In this document: piece after piece, positions 1 through 7,927 of the stretch
Layout: every line of letters begins with the position of its first letter
Numbering within the stretch: the first letter of the stretch is position 1
Assembly (NCBI GenBank): GCA_964642855.1
Contig: CAZXSK010000008.1
Coordinates: forward strand, 1-64,000
Direction of reading: 5' to 3'
Origin: CAZXSK01 sp964642855
GTDB lineage: Bacteria; Planctomycetota; Phycisphaerae; SM23-33
DNA: 64,000 bases
Made by a program: the position numbers and the translations under genes
The notes under the pieces: generated by a model
What the model saw: only the letters and a program-made list of their open reading frames with translations
Told to the model about the DNA's origin: nothing
Database searches by the model: none

Positions 1-56
1 TCCAAGACACCAGTGGAACCGGCCGGACAACGACCACTACCATACCCGAAGCGCAT

Positions 57-86
57 AAAAACACCCGCTGTGAGGGCAGCGGGTGT
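57..86 (-). terminator. Intrinsic terminator after fliA
   Basis: A perfect 10-bp stem (61-70 with 77-86, ACACCCGCTG against CAGCGGGTGT) closes a 6-base loop. Read on the minus strand it is followed by a run of five T. It lies about 36 bases beyond the fliA stop codon, where an end to the flhG-fliA transcript is expected. Bases 1-56 hold nothing I can identify. Confidence 0.85.
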
Positions 87-122
87 TCTTCCGGTATTGC
101 GGGAGCATTCTCGCTTCCGCCG

Positions 123-926
123 CTATTGTGTGGACACCTGCAGTTCCTTCTGTCGCTTCTCGAGTTGTCCCCGGAGCCGATTGAGTATTGATGAGTGCAT
201 CTGACTGACGCGACTTTCAGACAAGTCGAGCGTCTCACCGATTTCCTTCATGGTCATCTGCTCGAAGTAATAGAGGATCACGATCAGCCGCTCCGCGCGG
301 TTCAGGCCGCGGGTGATCAAGTCCTTGATATCCTTGCGTTGGGCACAGCGGAGCGGGTCTTCGCTGCGGCGGTCCTCGAGAACGTCAATCTCGCAGACAT
401 CGCGGTTGGAGTCGGTCTCGAACCATTTGCGGGAGAGCGACACCATACCGGTTGCCTGGGCGTCGCGATGGACCTTCTTGAACTCCTTCATCGAGAGGTT
501 CATCTCCCGGGCCAATTCTTTGATGGACGGCTTGCGTCCGAGTTGGGCTTCCAGGGACTGCACGGCCTGGTTGAGCTTATGGGCTCGGGCCCGAACGAGC
601 CTGGGGACCCAGTCCATCGATCGCAGTTCATCGAGGATGGCTCCTCGGATACGCGGCGAACAGTAGGTTTCGAACTTCACCCCGCGCTCGGGATCGAACG
701 CCTTGACAGCGTCCATCAGGCCAAAGATCCCGGCGGAAATCAGATCGTCGATATCTACCTCTCCCGGGAGCTTCGCGTGGAGCCTCTCGGCAGTGTACTT
801 GACGATGGGAAGGTAGTTTTCGAGAATGCAGTTCCTCGCCTCTTCATCGCCATTGGCGTGCAGTCTCTCCCACCACTGATCAACGACTTCCTGGGGGGCT
901 TTGGTGTGCTTGGTCCGTAAACTCAT
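123..926 (-). CDS. fliA: Flagellar sigma factor FliA (sigma-28 family)
   Basis: RNA polymerase sigma factor of the FliA/WhiG group, which directs transcription of late flagellar and chemotaxis genes. Region 2 is clear around residues 75-115 (FDPERGVKFETYCSPRIRGA, then the LRSMDWVPR stretch typical of FliA). The C-terminus carries a region 4 helix-turn-helix (MTMKEIGETLDLSESRVSQMH-like). The length, about 267 aa, is normal for the family. The start at 926 is preferred because AAGGAG sits 10 bases upstream. An ATG at 935 is in frame but only one base from that ribosome site. It lies downstream of flhG on the same strand with a 314-base gap and is followed by a strong terminator. Confidence 0.9.
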   Translation of the reverse strand: MSLRTKHTKAPQEVVDQWWERLHANGDEEARNCILENYLPIVKYTAERLHAKLPGEVDIDDLISAGIFGLMDAVKAFDPERGVKFETYCSPRIRGAILDELRSMDWVPRLVRARAHKLNQAVQSLEAQLGRKPSIKELAREMNLSMKEFKKVHRDAQATGMVSLSRKWFETDSNRDVCEIDVLEDRRSEDPLRCAQRKDIKDLITRGLNRAERLIVILYYFEQMTMKEIGETLDLSESRVSQMHSSILNRLRGQLEKRQKELQVSTQ

Positions 927-1134
927 GCGCTCCATGCTCCTTCATGGGGGTTGTCGGGAGGCCGACCCGCACAACCCCAACCCAGCCAACTCTCGTGACA
1001 CAACGGAACGAAGGCCTGTCAGCGTCCTGCCCGTCCGTCTGGACCCTCTCCCCGGATCCGGTTCTCCGGGCAATCGCACGAGCGTGGGTGGAGCACGACT
1101 GAAAGCCTCTCGCACTCCTATTAACTCGCGTTGC

Positions 1135-1166
1135 CCGGAAACCTTTACCGGTTTTCCGGAGTTTTT
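1135..1166 (+). terminator. Hairpin with T-run between flhG and fliA
   Basis: CCGGAAACC (1135-1143) pairs with GGTTTTCCGG (1150-1159) and is followed on the plus strand by AGTTTTT. The shape is that of an intrinsic terminator reading rightward, although no plus-strand gene ends here. It could stop antisense transcription or act as an RNA hairpin in the flhG-fliA spacer. I see no other feature in 927-1240. Confidence 0.35.
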
Positions 1167-1240
1167 CGCCAGGCGGCAGCAACGCAGCTGCCCCGGGTCA
1201 TCCTGACCTGCCCTGGCGAGGGCCCCTCAAGGAAGGGCGG

Positions 1241-2446
1241 TCACGAAAACCAATTGGCCACACGCCGGAAGAATCCTTCCTTCCGGTCTACCAGTGCACC
1301 GCCCGAGCAGAGCTTTCTGGCCAGGGCGGCCAGGCAACGGCTGGACGGACAGCGCGGATACGCCATCACGACCGGTTCACGCTTGCGAACCGCATCGCGA
1401 AGGCGGGGATCGTCGAGAATGTACCCTGCATCGTATACCGTAACGCCAAGGAACTGCCTTGCCACCTGGGAGATACGCTGATGAACCATCCGGGCTTCCT
1501 GCCGGCCCGAGGTCATGTTCACCAGGAGGCTCAGGTGCCCCTGGAAGCCGCTCTTGACGAGCACCTTCATCACGGCATACGCGTCGGTCATGGCGGTCGG
1601 TTCGGGCGTGGTCACCACCATGACATTGTCGGCTGGAAGAGCGAAATGCAGCACGTCCGGGCCCACGCCGGCACCGGTATCCACGAGCAGCACATCGTTG
1701 TCCTCTTCCAGGCGAACCAGCTGATTGATCAACCTCGCTCGCTGGAGGTCGGTGAGATCGGCCGCGCGGGCAAGACCACTGGCGCCGGGCACCAGTTGAA
1801 CGCCGTTGGGCAGATTCACCACCACGTCCTCCAGGGATTTTCTCCCATGCATAACGTGGGAAAGGTTGCTGCGAACATTGAGGTCCAGAAGAACGTCCAG
1901 ATTTGCCATGCCGAGGTCGGCATCGACAAGCCCAACGCGATTGCCCGTAGCAGCCATCAGGATCCCCAGGTTCAGTGCGACGTTGGATTTTCCAACGCCA
2001 CCCTTGCCGGAGGTAATGGCAATCGTACGGCAGTCGCCAGCTTCGGCCATCAGGCGACGAAGCCGATCGGCTCGGTCTTCGCTGGACACAGCGTTCGCCC
2101 TCCCTGCGTGAGGCAGGATCGATCGGCCGGCCCGTGTGCTTGGCAGCCGGAGTACGCCACCGTCTGCCGCCCGGGGTTCACTCCCCAACACCATCCCGGT
2201 CCTGCTGAGTTGGTTGGCACGGACCGCAGTGAGAAAAGCGGAGTGGGGAGTGTAAAGGCTCTTTGGGAGTTCGTCCAGACCCCAGCGGGGGGAAACCACC
2301 ACGCGAAGTTCCGGGGCGCCGTCTGCCGGCGCCGATGCGTGCAGAAATCGCAGCAGCGAGCCCCAGCTTCGAGGCTGACTGCCCCGACCGGTCGCCTCGC
2401 TTGAGGGGCGAACTGCATCGCTCGTAGCTTCGGTCGTGTCTGTCAC
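1241..2446 (-). CDS. flhG: FlhG-type MinD-like ATPase
   Basis: A ParA/MinD-family ATPase of the FlhG (YlxH/FleN) group, which controls flagellar number and position. A deviant Walker A motif (SGKGGVGKSN) lies near residues 146-155, preceded by the DRADRLRRLM helix usual in FlhG. Later come LVDADLGMANLDVLL and DVLLVDTGAGVG. The GTG start at 2446 is chosen because AAGGAGG lies exactly five bases upstream. An ATG at 2581 would run into the upstream regulator gene. The first 120 or so residues are a low-complexity extension beyond the usual family N-terminus. flhF, the usual partner just upstream, is absent and a MerR-type gene takes that place. fliA follows. Confidence 0.88.
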   Translation of the reverse strand: MTDTTEATSDAVRPSSEATGRGSQPRSWGSLLRFLHASAPADGAPELRVVVSPRWGLDELPKSLYTPHSAFLTAVRANQLSRTGMVLGSEPRAADGGVLRLPSTRAGRSILPHAGRANAVSSEDRADRLRRLMAEAGDCRTIAITSGKGGVGKSNVALNLGILMAATGNRVGLVDADLGMANLDVLLDLNVRSNLSHVMHGRKSLEDVVVNLPNGVQLVPGASGLARAADLTDLQRARLINQLVRLEEDNDVLLVDTGAGVGPDVLHFALPADNVMVVTTPEPTAMTDAYAVMKVLVKSGFQGHLSLLVNMTSGRQEARMVHQRISQVARQFLGVTVYDAGYILDDPRLRDAVRKREPVVMAYPRCPSSRCLAALARKLCSGGALVDRKEGFFRRVANWFS

Positions 2447-2543
2447 ACGGCCCTCCTTGGCCGGTAACTGCTGTGTCCGCTTGACCCCTTCCGGGGCCCT
2501 TTTGCTATGCAAAGTGAAGGCTGCTTCGGTCGCAGCCGGTAGT

Positions 2544-2999
2544 TCATGCCTGGCGATTCTGCCTGGTCTCTTCCTCTGCAAAATACTCGCGAATCTCTGC
2601 CAGCGACCGGCTTCGGGCTTTGAGTTCGGCGATGGCGTCGAGACGCTCGAAGACGGACTCGTCGTACAGGCGATGCCCGCCGGCAGTCCAGTGCGATTCG
2701 CGTAAAAGCCCCATTGTCGTATAGTTATGGATCGTCTGGCGACTCATTCCTGAGTACGAAACCACTTCTCCGATGCGATAGAGCTTCGGAGGTCTCCGCC
2801 TCTTGCCGGTTCGGCCTACGCCCGTTGCCCCGCCCGACCCATTGGGCGGAATCCGAACGGGCGGGTTGGCTGGAGGAACGCTCCCGTCTCGAGCAACGCC
2901 GGAAACGTCGACGCCCGCTCGTCCGTGAGCCGGCCGACCGTCGTGTTCCGCCACGCTGCCACTTGCTGCAGAAGAAGAGATGTTCCCGCCGTGATTCAT
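2544..2999 (-). CDS. Short MerR-type regulator with disordered N-terminus
   Basis: A 151-aa protein. The first 65-70 residues are rich in Gly, Ser, Pro and Arg. The remainder is a MerR-like winged helix: KLYRIGEVVSYSGMSRQTIHNY, then the GLL...GGHRLYDES wing and a LAEIREYF helix. There is no effector-binding domain and no metal-binding cysteine pattern after the DNA-binding domain, so it resembles the minimal MerR proteins that act as simple repressors. The start at 2999 has GAGG five bases upstream, and the earlier in-frame ATG at 3134 lies upstream of the promoter. An 18-bp palindrome overlaps the promoter -10, which suggests autoregulation. The position next to flhG-fliA makes a role in flagellar control possible but unproven. 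Confidence 0.75.
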   Translation of the reverse strand: MNHGGNISSSAASGSVAEHDGRPAHGRAGVDVSGVARDGSVPPANPPVRIPPNGSGGATGVGRTGKRRRPPKLYRIGEVVSYSGMSRQTIHNYTTMGLLRESHWTAGGHRLYDESVFERLDAIAELKARSRSLAEIREYFAEEETRQNRQA

Positions 3000-3018
3000 T
3001 TCTGCCTCAATTAACCTA

Positions 3019-3053
3019 TACGTTTTATAAAACGTACAAGTAACCGTTGGCAA
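3019..3053 (-). promoter_or_regulatory. Promoter of the MerR-type gene with palindromic operator
   Basis: On the minus strand TTGCCA (3053-3048), a 17-base spacer and TTATAA (3030-3025) form a sigma70-like promoter. The -10 is the centre of a perfect 18-bp palindrome TACGTTTTATAAAACGTA at 3019-3036. The predicted transcript start near 3018 gives a short leader before the ATG at 2999. A perfect palindrome on the -10 is what a repressor site looks like, and the downstream gene encodes a DNA-binding protein. Confidence 0.6.
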
Positions 3054-3074
3054 GCTCCAACTTGAGCTTTTTTG
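3052..3074 (+). terminator. Small intrinsic-terminator-like hairpin
   Basis: AAGCTC (3052-3057) and GAGCTT (3064-3069) flank a 6-base loop and run into a T-tract on the plus strand. No plus-strand gene ends here. It overlaps the -35 of the leftward MerR promoter. It may stop a rightward transcript started at the palindrome, or be chance. Bases 3075-3276 hold no further signal I can support. Confidence 0.35.
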
Positions 3075-3276
3075 AGAAATTTCACCTATGTTCCCTCCTG
3101 GGAGACCTGTTCCTCCGAGTTTGCATGTCCACATATGCTGGATCTCGACGTACTCAACTCTCCCCGGCTGCCCAGCCCCCAGCTCTTCGCCTCGATGACT
3201 TGGACGTCCCCAAAGCCCCCGCTATCCGGACAATACCGCTGGTGTCACTCCTGCCCTGTTGCTACGATACCAAACC

Positions 3277-4392
3277 ATGCAGATCCGGCGTGTGCATCCG
3301 ATCCGTTGGCCGGGGATTCTCCCTGCCCTGCTGGCCCTACTGGCCGCGGCAGGATGCTCGGAACCCGAGTCCCCCCCACCCCCCGATGGCAAAACCCAGC
3401 AGGCTGGCAACGGCACGAACGCCTCGAAGCCCACCCCCTCAACAGGCGACCGGCAGGAGGCGCAATCCGGGGTACAGGCCGATGACGCACTGCCAGACTG
3501 GCTGACCGAGTCGGCTGCCTGGAACCAAGCCCTCATGCAAGGCAGCGATGCCAATGCTGCCCACATCGACATCGAAGGCGAGACAAGTCCGGAGGTCTTG
3601 CTCGCCGCCGGCGAAGACGCCCTCTCCCGCGGGAAGGTGACGCTTGCCGCCCGGGCTTTCTCACGCGCGCTGACACTGAAACCCGGCAGTCTCGACGCCC
3701 GCCGAGGACTCGCTGTGACCTGCACGGCGATGAACCTGCATGAGGAAGCGGTCGAACTCTACCGACAGATCCTCCGCCACGACTCCACCGATGTCGACAC
3801 GCGGTTCAATCTCGCGGTAGCACGCTACCGCATGGGCAGGACGCTCCTGGCCGAGGAAACCTACAGGCAGGTACTCCAGGAGAAACCCGACCACATCCGC
3901 GCCCGCTTCAATCTCGCTGCCCTGCTGAGCGAACACGGCAGACACGACAAGGCCGTCGAACAGTGGGAAATCCTCGTGACCCGTTACCAGCCGGATCTCG
4001 CCGCGGGCTGGGCAGGCCTGGGCGAGTCTCTCCTCTCGCAGGGGAAGCCACGCAAGGCCGGCGAAGCATTCACCAAGGCCGCCCACCTCCGCGGCGAGGC
4101 CGGGGACTGGCTCAACGCCTCGGAAGCCGCACGGACCTCCGGGCGGATGGGCACTGCGATGGCCCTCGCCAGGCGGGCAATCCAGGCCGACCCCAACTCA
4201 CCCGATGGCTACCGCAGGCTGGGACGGCTTCTGCTGGAGACCTCGGAGGCATTTGGGGGCAGCATCGGTGCCGATAAGAAGCGGTCAATGCAGTTGGAGG
4301 CGATGGAAGCCTGGCGGAAGAGTCTGCAGATCGATCCGTCGCAGGATGTCGTTCGAAAATGGATCGATTCACTCCGCGCTGAGCTCAACTGA
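3277..4392 (+). CDS. TPR-repeat lipoprotein
   Basis: A 371-aa exported lipoprotein. A basic start (MQIRRVHPIRW) is followed by a hydrophobic stretch ending in the lipobox LAAAGC, so the mature protein begins at Cys with a lipid anchor. A Pro-rich linker follows. Then come several tetratricopeptide repeats, for example ARAFSRALTLKPGSLDARRGLA, the units at EAVELYRQILRHD and EETYRQVLQEKPDH, and a last unit near MALARRAIQADPNSPDGYRRLG. TPR lipoproteins act as scaffolds for envelope complexes, and no specific partner is evident. The ATG at 3277 is preferred over 3259 because it gives a compact signal peptide. It stands alone between oppositely oriented and unrelated genes. Confidence 0.8.
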   Translation: MQIRRVHPIRWPGILPALLALLAAAGCSEPESPPPPDGKTQQAGNGTNASKPTPSTGDRQEAQSGVQADDALPDWLTESAAWNQALMQGSDANAAHIDIEGETSPEVLLAAGEDALSRGKVTLAARAFSRALTLKPGSLDARRGLAVTCTAMNLHEEAVELYRQILRHDSTDVDTRFNLAVARYRMGRTLLAEETYRQVLQEKPDHIRARFNLAALLSEHGRHDKAVEQWEILVTRYQPDLAAGWAGLGESLLSQGKPRKAGEAFTKAAHLRGEAGDWLNASEAARTSGRMGTAMALARRAIQADPNSPDGYRRLGRLLLETSEAFGGSIGADKKRSMQLEAMEAWRKSLQIDPSQDVVRKWIDSLRAELN

Positions 4393-4492
4393 CCCCTCCA
4401 GCCGGCTTGCATTCCTCGCTGCTTGAAGATAGGGTTCGAGTCGACCGGCACGACCGCGTCACAAACACCGGGTTCCGAAAGGAGTCTCTGCC

Positions 4493-5389
4493 ATGGCATG
4501 GGATTTCGCCGAGTATGCATCCGAGCTACGGGTCACCGATGGCGCGTGGGGCACCGAGTTACAGAAGCGTGGCCTCTCGGCTGGCGGGGCGCCGGAGCTG
4601 ATGAACGTCCAGAATCCCACCAGCGTCGGCGTCGTGGCCGGGGCGTACCTCCAGGCCGGCAGCGACGTAATCCTGACCAACACGTTCGGCGGAAACCGCT
4701 TTGTTCTGGAATCGCACGGCTGCACCGGCCGGACGAGCGAACTCGTCGAAGCGGGCGCAAGGATCAGCGTCGATGCCGCGAGGGAAGTCAACGAGCGCAA
4801 TCCGAAGGTGTTCGGATCGATCGGCCCGACGGGCAAGATCGTGATGATGGAAGAGGTATCGTTGGAACGACTGGCCACGGCATTCGCTGAAGCCGCCGAA
4901 GCACTTCAATGGGGCGGCGTTGACGCCATCGTACTCGAGACATTCAACGAGTTGGACGAGGCGCGAATCGCCCTCGACGCGGTCAAACGTGCGGTGGAAC
5001 TGCCCGTGGTCGTGTCGATGACGTTCTCCTCGGGCCCCGACAAGACCCGCACGATGATGGGCAACAAGCCCCAGGATCTCGCGATGATGGCCAGGAAGCA
5101 CGGCGCGAGCGGCGTGGGCGCCAATTGCGGGTGCGGCCCGGACAACTACGTCAATGTCTGCCGCATGCTGCGGGAAGCCACGGATCTGCCGATCTGGATC
5201 AAGGCCAATGCGGGCCTGCCTCAGGTCGGGCCCGGCGGGAACACCGAGTTTCCCATGGGGCCCGACGAGTTCGCTGCCTTCGTACCGCAACTCGCCGAGG
5301 CGGGCGCAAACTTCATCGGTGGCTGTTGCGGGACAACGCCCGAGCACATCCGGGCGGTTCGGGCCTCGGCCGATGCGATGGCTGGCTGA
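4493..5389 (+). CDS. Homocysteine S-methyltransferase domain protein
   Basis: A 298-aa stand-alone homocysteine-binding methyltransferase domain (pfam S-methyl_trans), like the N-terminal module of MetH. The opening VTDGAWGTELQKRG corresponds to the DGAMGT motif. The zinc and homocysteine ligands are visible as a cysteine in GVGANCGCG and the pair in GGCCGT near the C-terminus. There is no folate, cobalamin or reactivation domain, so it needs another methyl donor or a separate corrinoid partner, or it uses S-methylmethionine or betaine. AAAGGAG lies upstream of the ATG. No corrinoid protein is adjacent, so the donor cannot be read from context. The only other methyltransferase-like genes in view are URO-D family members at 56 and 61 kb. 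Confidence 0.85.
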   Translation: MAWDFAEYASELRVTDGAWGTELQKRGLSAGGAPELMNVQNPTSVGVVAGAYLQAGSDVILTNTFGGNRFVLESHGCTGRTSELVEAGARISVDAAREVNERNPKVFGSIGPTGKIVMMEEVSLERLATAFAEAAEALQWGGVDAIVLETFNELDEARIALDAVKRAVELPVVVSMTFSSGPDKTRTMMGNKPQDLAMMARKHGASGVGANCGCGPDNYVNVCRMLREATDLPIWIKANAGLPQVGPGGNTEFPMGPDEFAAFVPQLAEAGANFIGGCCGTTPEHIRAVRASADAMAG

Positions 5390-5417
5390 TCCCGCAGCTT
5401 CCGACCAGCCCGCCTGC

Positions 5418-6506
5418 TCACGTCATGTCGATCGCATAAAGCTGGGCCTGGCCGGTATCTCGGTGGTTGAAAAGCACGCGCGTTTCGTCACGCGACCACT
5501 GGGGGTGAACGTGCGTGCCGCCGGAGTGGCCTGTCCTGTCATGTTCGCCCGTGGCGAGGTTCTCCGCCGAGCTGTTGCCGATCGTCCAGAGCAGTACCGA
5601 CGCTCCCCCTGCCTCGGGCCAGCCGTGAACGTCTGTCAGCACGTGCGTCTGGGCCCGGTTCAGGCTGCTGTGGATGCCACGGAAATCACGGATGATCGCC
5701 TCGGGCTCGCCGCCATCGAGGGGATAGCGCATCAGGTCCTGTCCGTAGTCAGCCGCGAGATGGGCAATCACGCTCTCCCCGTCCGGCGCCCACATCGGGT
5801 GGTGGGTGAACTCGCCGAGATACCGGACATCCGAGCCGTCCGCGCTGACACGAATCAGCGACTTGATGGTCCGTTCCCTGCCCGGCTGCCGCGCGAAGAT
5901 CTCGTCGGTGAAAACCACGAACATCGACTCCCCGCCCGGGGACCACTTGCAGTTCATCATGTTCATCTGCGACAGGTCGACCTCTTCCCGGCGGGGATGG
6001 ACATCTCTGGCCTGCTCCAGTGTGAGGACCTGCCGGTAGGAACCGTAATCTGGCCGCCACACGCCAAGCTCGGGCCGTTGCTTGCTGCGGAAATCATCGG
6101 CCGGGAAGCTGCCCCGCGGATCGCGGAATATCCCCGCCTGACCTGTCTGCGGGTGGTACGACCGGACCTGCCCCTTGATGTCCTGACTGCCGCCATCGCA
6201 GAGCGATACGATCCTGAAAAGCGACACGTCCTGGCCCTGCGGCAGGAAGCATACCGTCTGATCGTCGATCCACAACTGCTGGGCTCCGACGTGTCCGATC
6301 GCGTCACCTTCGCACCGGCCTACCTCTCGCGGATCGCTTCCGTCGGCGTCGGCGACGATGACAGTTCCGGGCCCGGGCACCGGCCCGTCAAACTCGAAAT
6401 ACAGAATGCGACTTCCATCGGGGGACTCGACAGGAATGTCGTAGTAACGATGCACCGACGGGCCTCGGCCTCTGGAAAGCTTCGTTACGCTGCGAGTGGA
6501 TTTCAT
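5418..6506 (-). CDS. TolB/oligogalacturonate-lyase-like beta-propeller protein
   Basis: A 362-aa protein built from repeated beta-propeller blades, seen as SPDGSRILYFEFDG, NCKWSPGGESMFVVFTDE, HHPMWAPDGESVIAHL and VHPQWSRDETRVLFNHRDTG. This pattern is shared by TolB-type WD40 proteins and by family 22 polysaccharide lyases (oligogalacturonate lyase). The metal-binding His/Gln set of the lyases cannot be assigned with confidence by eye. No signal peptide is obvious, so it is probably cytoplasmic, which fits a lyase on short sugars. The start at 6506 has AAGGA just upstream. It converges on the homocysteine methyltransferase gene with a 28-base gap. Confidence 0.6.
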   Translation of the reverse strand: MKSTRSVTKLSRGRGPSVHRYYDIPVESPDGSRILYFEFDGPVPGPGTVIVADADGSDPREVGRCEGDAIGHVGAQQLWIDDQTVCFLPQGQDVSLFRIVSLCDGGSQDIKGQVRSYHPQTGQAGIFRDPRGSFPADDFRSKQRPELGVWRPDYGSYRQVLTLEQARDVHPRREEVDLSQMNMMNCKWSPGGESMFVVFTDEIFARQPGRERTIKSLIRVSADGSDVRYLGEFTHHPMWAPDGESVIAHLAADYGQDLMRYPLDGGEPEAIIRDFRGIHSSLNRAQTHVLTDVHGWPEAGGASVLLWTIGNSSAENLATGEHDRTGHSGGTHVHPQWSRDETRVLFNHRDTGQAQLYAIDMT

Positions 6507-6751
6507 GGTCTTCCTTCCGACTGCGTCCAACGGGTGGATGCCACTGGGTCATCCTGTGCAATCCGCAGCGTTGGTCAAGCACAAACCGCGACATGCCATA
6601 GAGCCGCAAGTCGGTGGTTCTTGAAGATTGGCTTAATTGGGCCTTTGCCTGGAGAATTCGTATTGCCTGCTTCCCTGAACGGCGGTACCGTTGTCGTCTG
6701 TCATTGTAATCGGTGAGTATCCACATACCAGCTACACCCCGAAGTACTCCC

Positions 6752-7927
6752 ATGGTCATCGAAACAGCAAGGAAGCTCTGCAGGGCTGCGCACGATCAGT
6801 TGTTCCGGCAGGTCCACGGTGGCAGGCTGATCTATAACACTTCCTGGGAAGACCCGCGCATCGACCGAGAGTTGCTGCAGCTCAATGGGGCCAGCAAGGT
6901 TGTGATGATCACCAGCGCAGGCTGCAACGCACTGGACTACCTGCTTGACGGACCGGCACGCATCGAATCGGTCGACGTCAACTACCGACAGAACGCGTTG
7001 GCTGAGTTGAAGATCGCCCTGATACGCCACGGCAGCTACGAGGATCTTTTCCGGATGTTCGGCCAAGGCAGGCACCCCGGGGCGTTCCGTTTGTGGAGGC
7101 GTATCCGTCACCGCATGCCCGGGTACGCCAGGGAATACTGGGACCGCAACCTTCGCTTCTTCAACGGGCGTGGACTGCGCAAGTCGTTCTACTTCCATGG
7201 TACCAGCGGCGAAGCGGCGTGGATCCTCCGGAAACTGCTGCTGGGCGTCAAGCGGGGCATCCGGCCTCATCTGGATCGCATGCTGGCCGCCCGAACCCTT
7301 GAAGAGCAACGTAGCGTTTACCACCAGGCGGAACCCATCCTCTGGGACCGTCTGCTCTCATGGGTTATCAGCAGGCCGGCGACCATGGCGATGATGGGCG
7401 TGCCCAGGCCCCAGATCCGGTTGATCGACGAGCACTGCGACGGAGGCCTGGCCGGCTTCGTGAAGGACAAGTTCCGCCGCGTCATGACCGAGATCGACAT
7501 CAACAGCAATTACTTCTGGAGAGTCTACCTGACCGGAAGCTACTCGGCGGATTGCTGCCCCGGGTACCTCAAGGCTGCGAACTTTCAGGCACTTCGCGCC
7601 TACGTCAGCAGGCTCAGGCTGCACACCTGCAGCGTGACAGACTTTCTGCGGGACAACCCGGGCGAGTACACGCACTTCGTCCTTCTGGACCACCAGGACT
7701 GGCTGGCCTCGCACGATACCGACGCGCTACAGGAAGAATGGGACAGCATCTTCGACAACGCCTCCCCGGGCGCGAAAGTCCTGATGCGGTCGGCCGGGCT
7801 GGATACCAGCTTCCTGCCTCCCGCCGTCCGGTCGCGCCTGCGGTTCCACCCGCGGCTGACCGAGAAACTCCACCTGCAGGACCGCGTGGGCACCTACGGC
7901 AGCCTTCACCTGGCGGAGATCCGGTGA
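6752..7927 (+). CDS. btaA: BtaA-like diacylglycerol 3-amino-3-carboxypropyl transferase
   Basis: About 391 aa. Resembles BtaA, which transfers the 3-amino-3-carboxypropyl group of S-adenosylmethionine to diacylglycerol, the first step to the betaine lipid DGTS. Family hallmarks are LIYNTSWEDPRIDRELLQL, the SAM-binding segment MITSAGCNALDYLL, the acidic VDVNYRQNALAELK, and FVLLDHQDWLA near the C-terminus. The start is uncertain: neither the ATG at 6752 nor a GTG at 6713 has a good ribosome site. The ATG gives the shorter, more usual N-terminus. The next gene, btaB, overlaps its stop codon, as in known btaAB operons. Bases 6507-6751 form a divergent promoter region with only weak -35/-10 matches. 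Confidence 0.85.
   Translation: MVIETARKLCRAAHDQLFRQVHGGRLIYNTSWEDPRIDRELLQLNGASKVVMITSAGCNALDYLLDGPARIESVDVNYRQNALAELKIALIRHGSYEDLFRMFGQGRHPGAFRLWRRIRHRMPGYAREYWDRNLRFFNGRGLRKSFYFHGTSGEAAWILRKLLLGVKRGIRPHLDRMLAARTLEEQRSVYHQAEPILWDRLLSWVISRPATMAMMGVPRPQIRLIDEHCDGGLAGFVKDKFRRVMTEIDINSNYFWRVYLTGSYSADCCPGYLKAANFQALRAYVSRLRLHTCSVTDFLRDNPGEYTHFVLLDHQDWLASHDTDALQEEWDSIFDNASPGAKVLMRSAGLDTSFLPPAVRSRLRFHPRLTEKLHLQDRVGTYGSLHLAEIR

Noticed and set aside
1100..1160. Sigma-28 promoter before fliA on the minus strand
   Set aside because: TAAA with a 15-base spacer is present, but the -10 matches only about three of eight positions, below what I would report.
4420..4470. A GGTTCGAGTC word resembling a tRNA T-loop upstream of the homocysteine methyltransferase gene
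   Set aside because: The flanks do not form a T-stem and no acceptor or anticodon arm can be folded around it.
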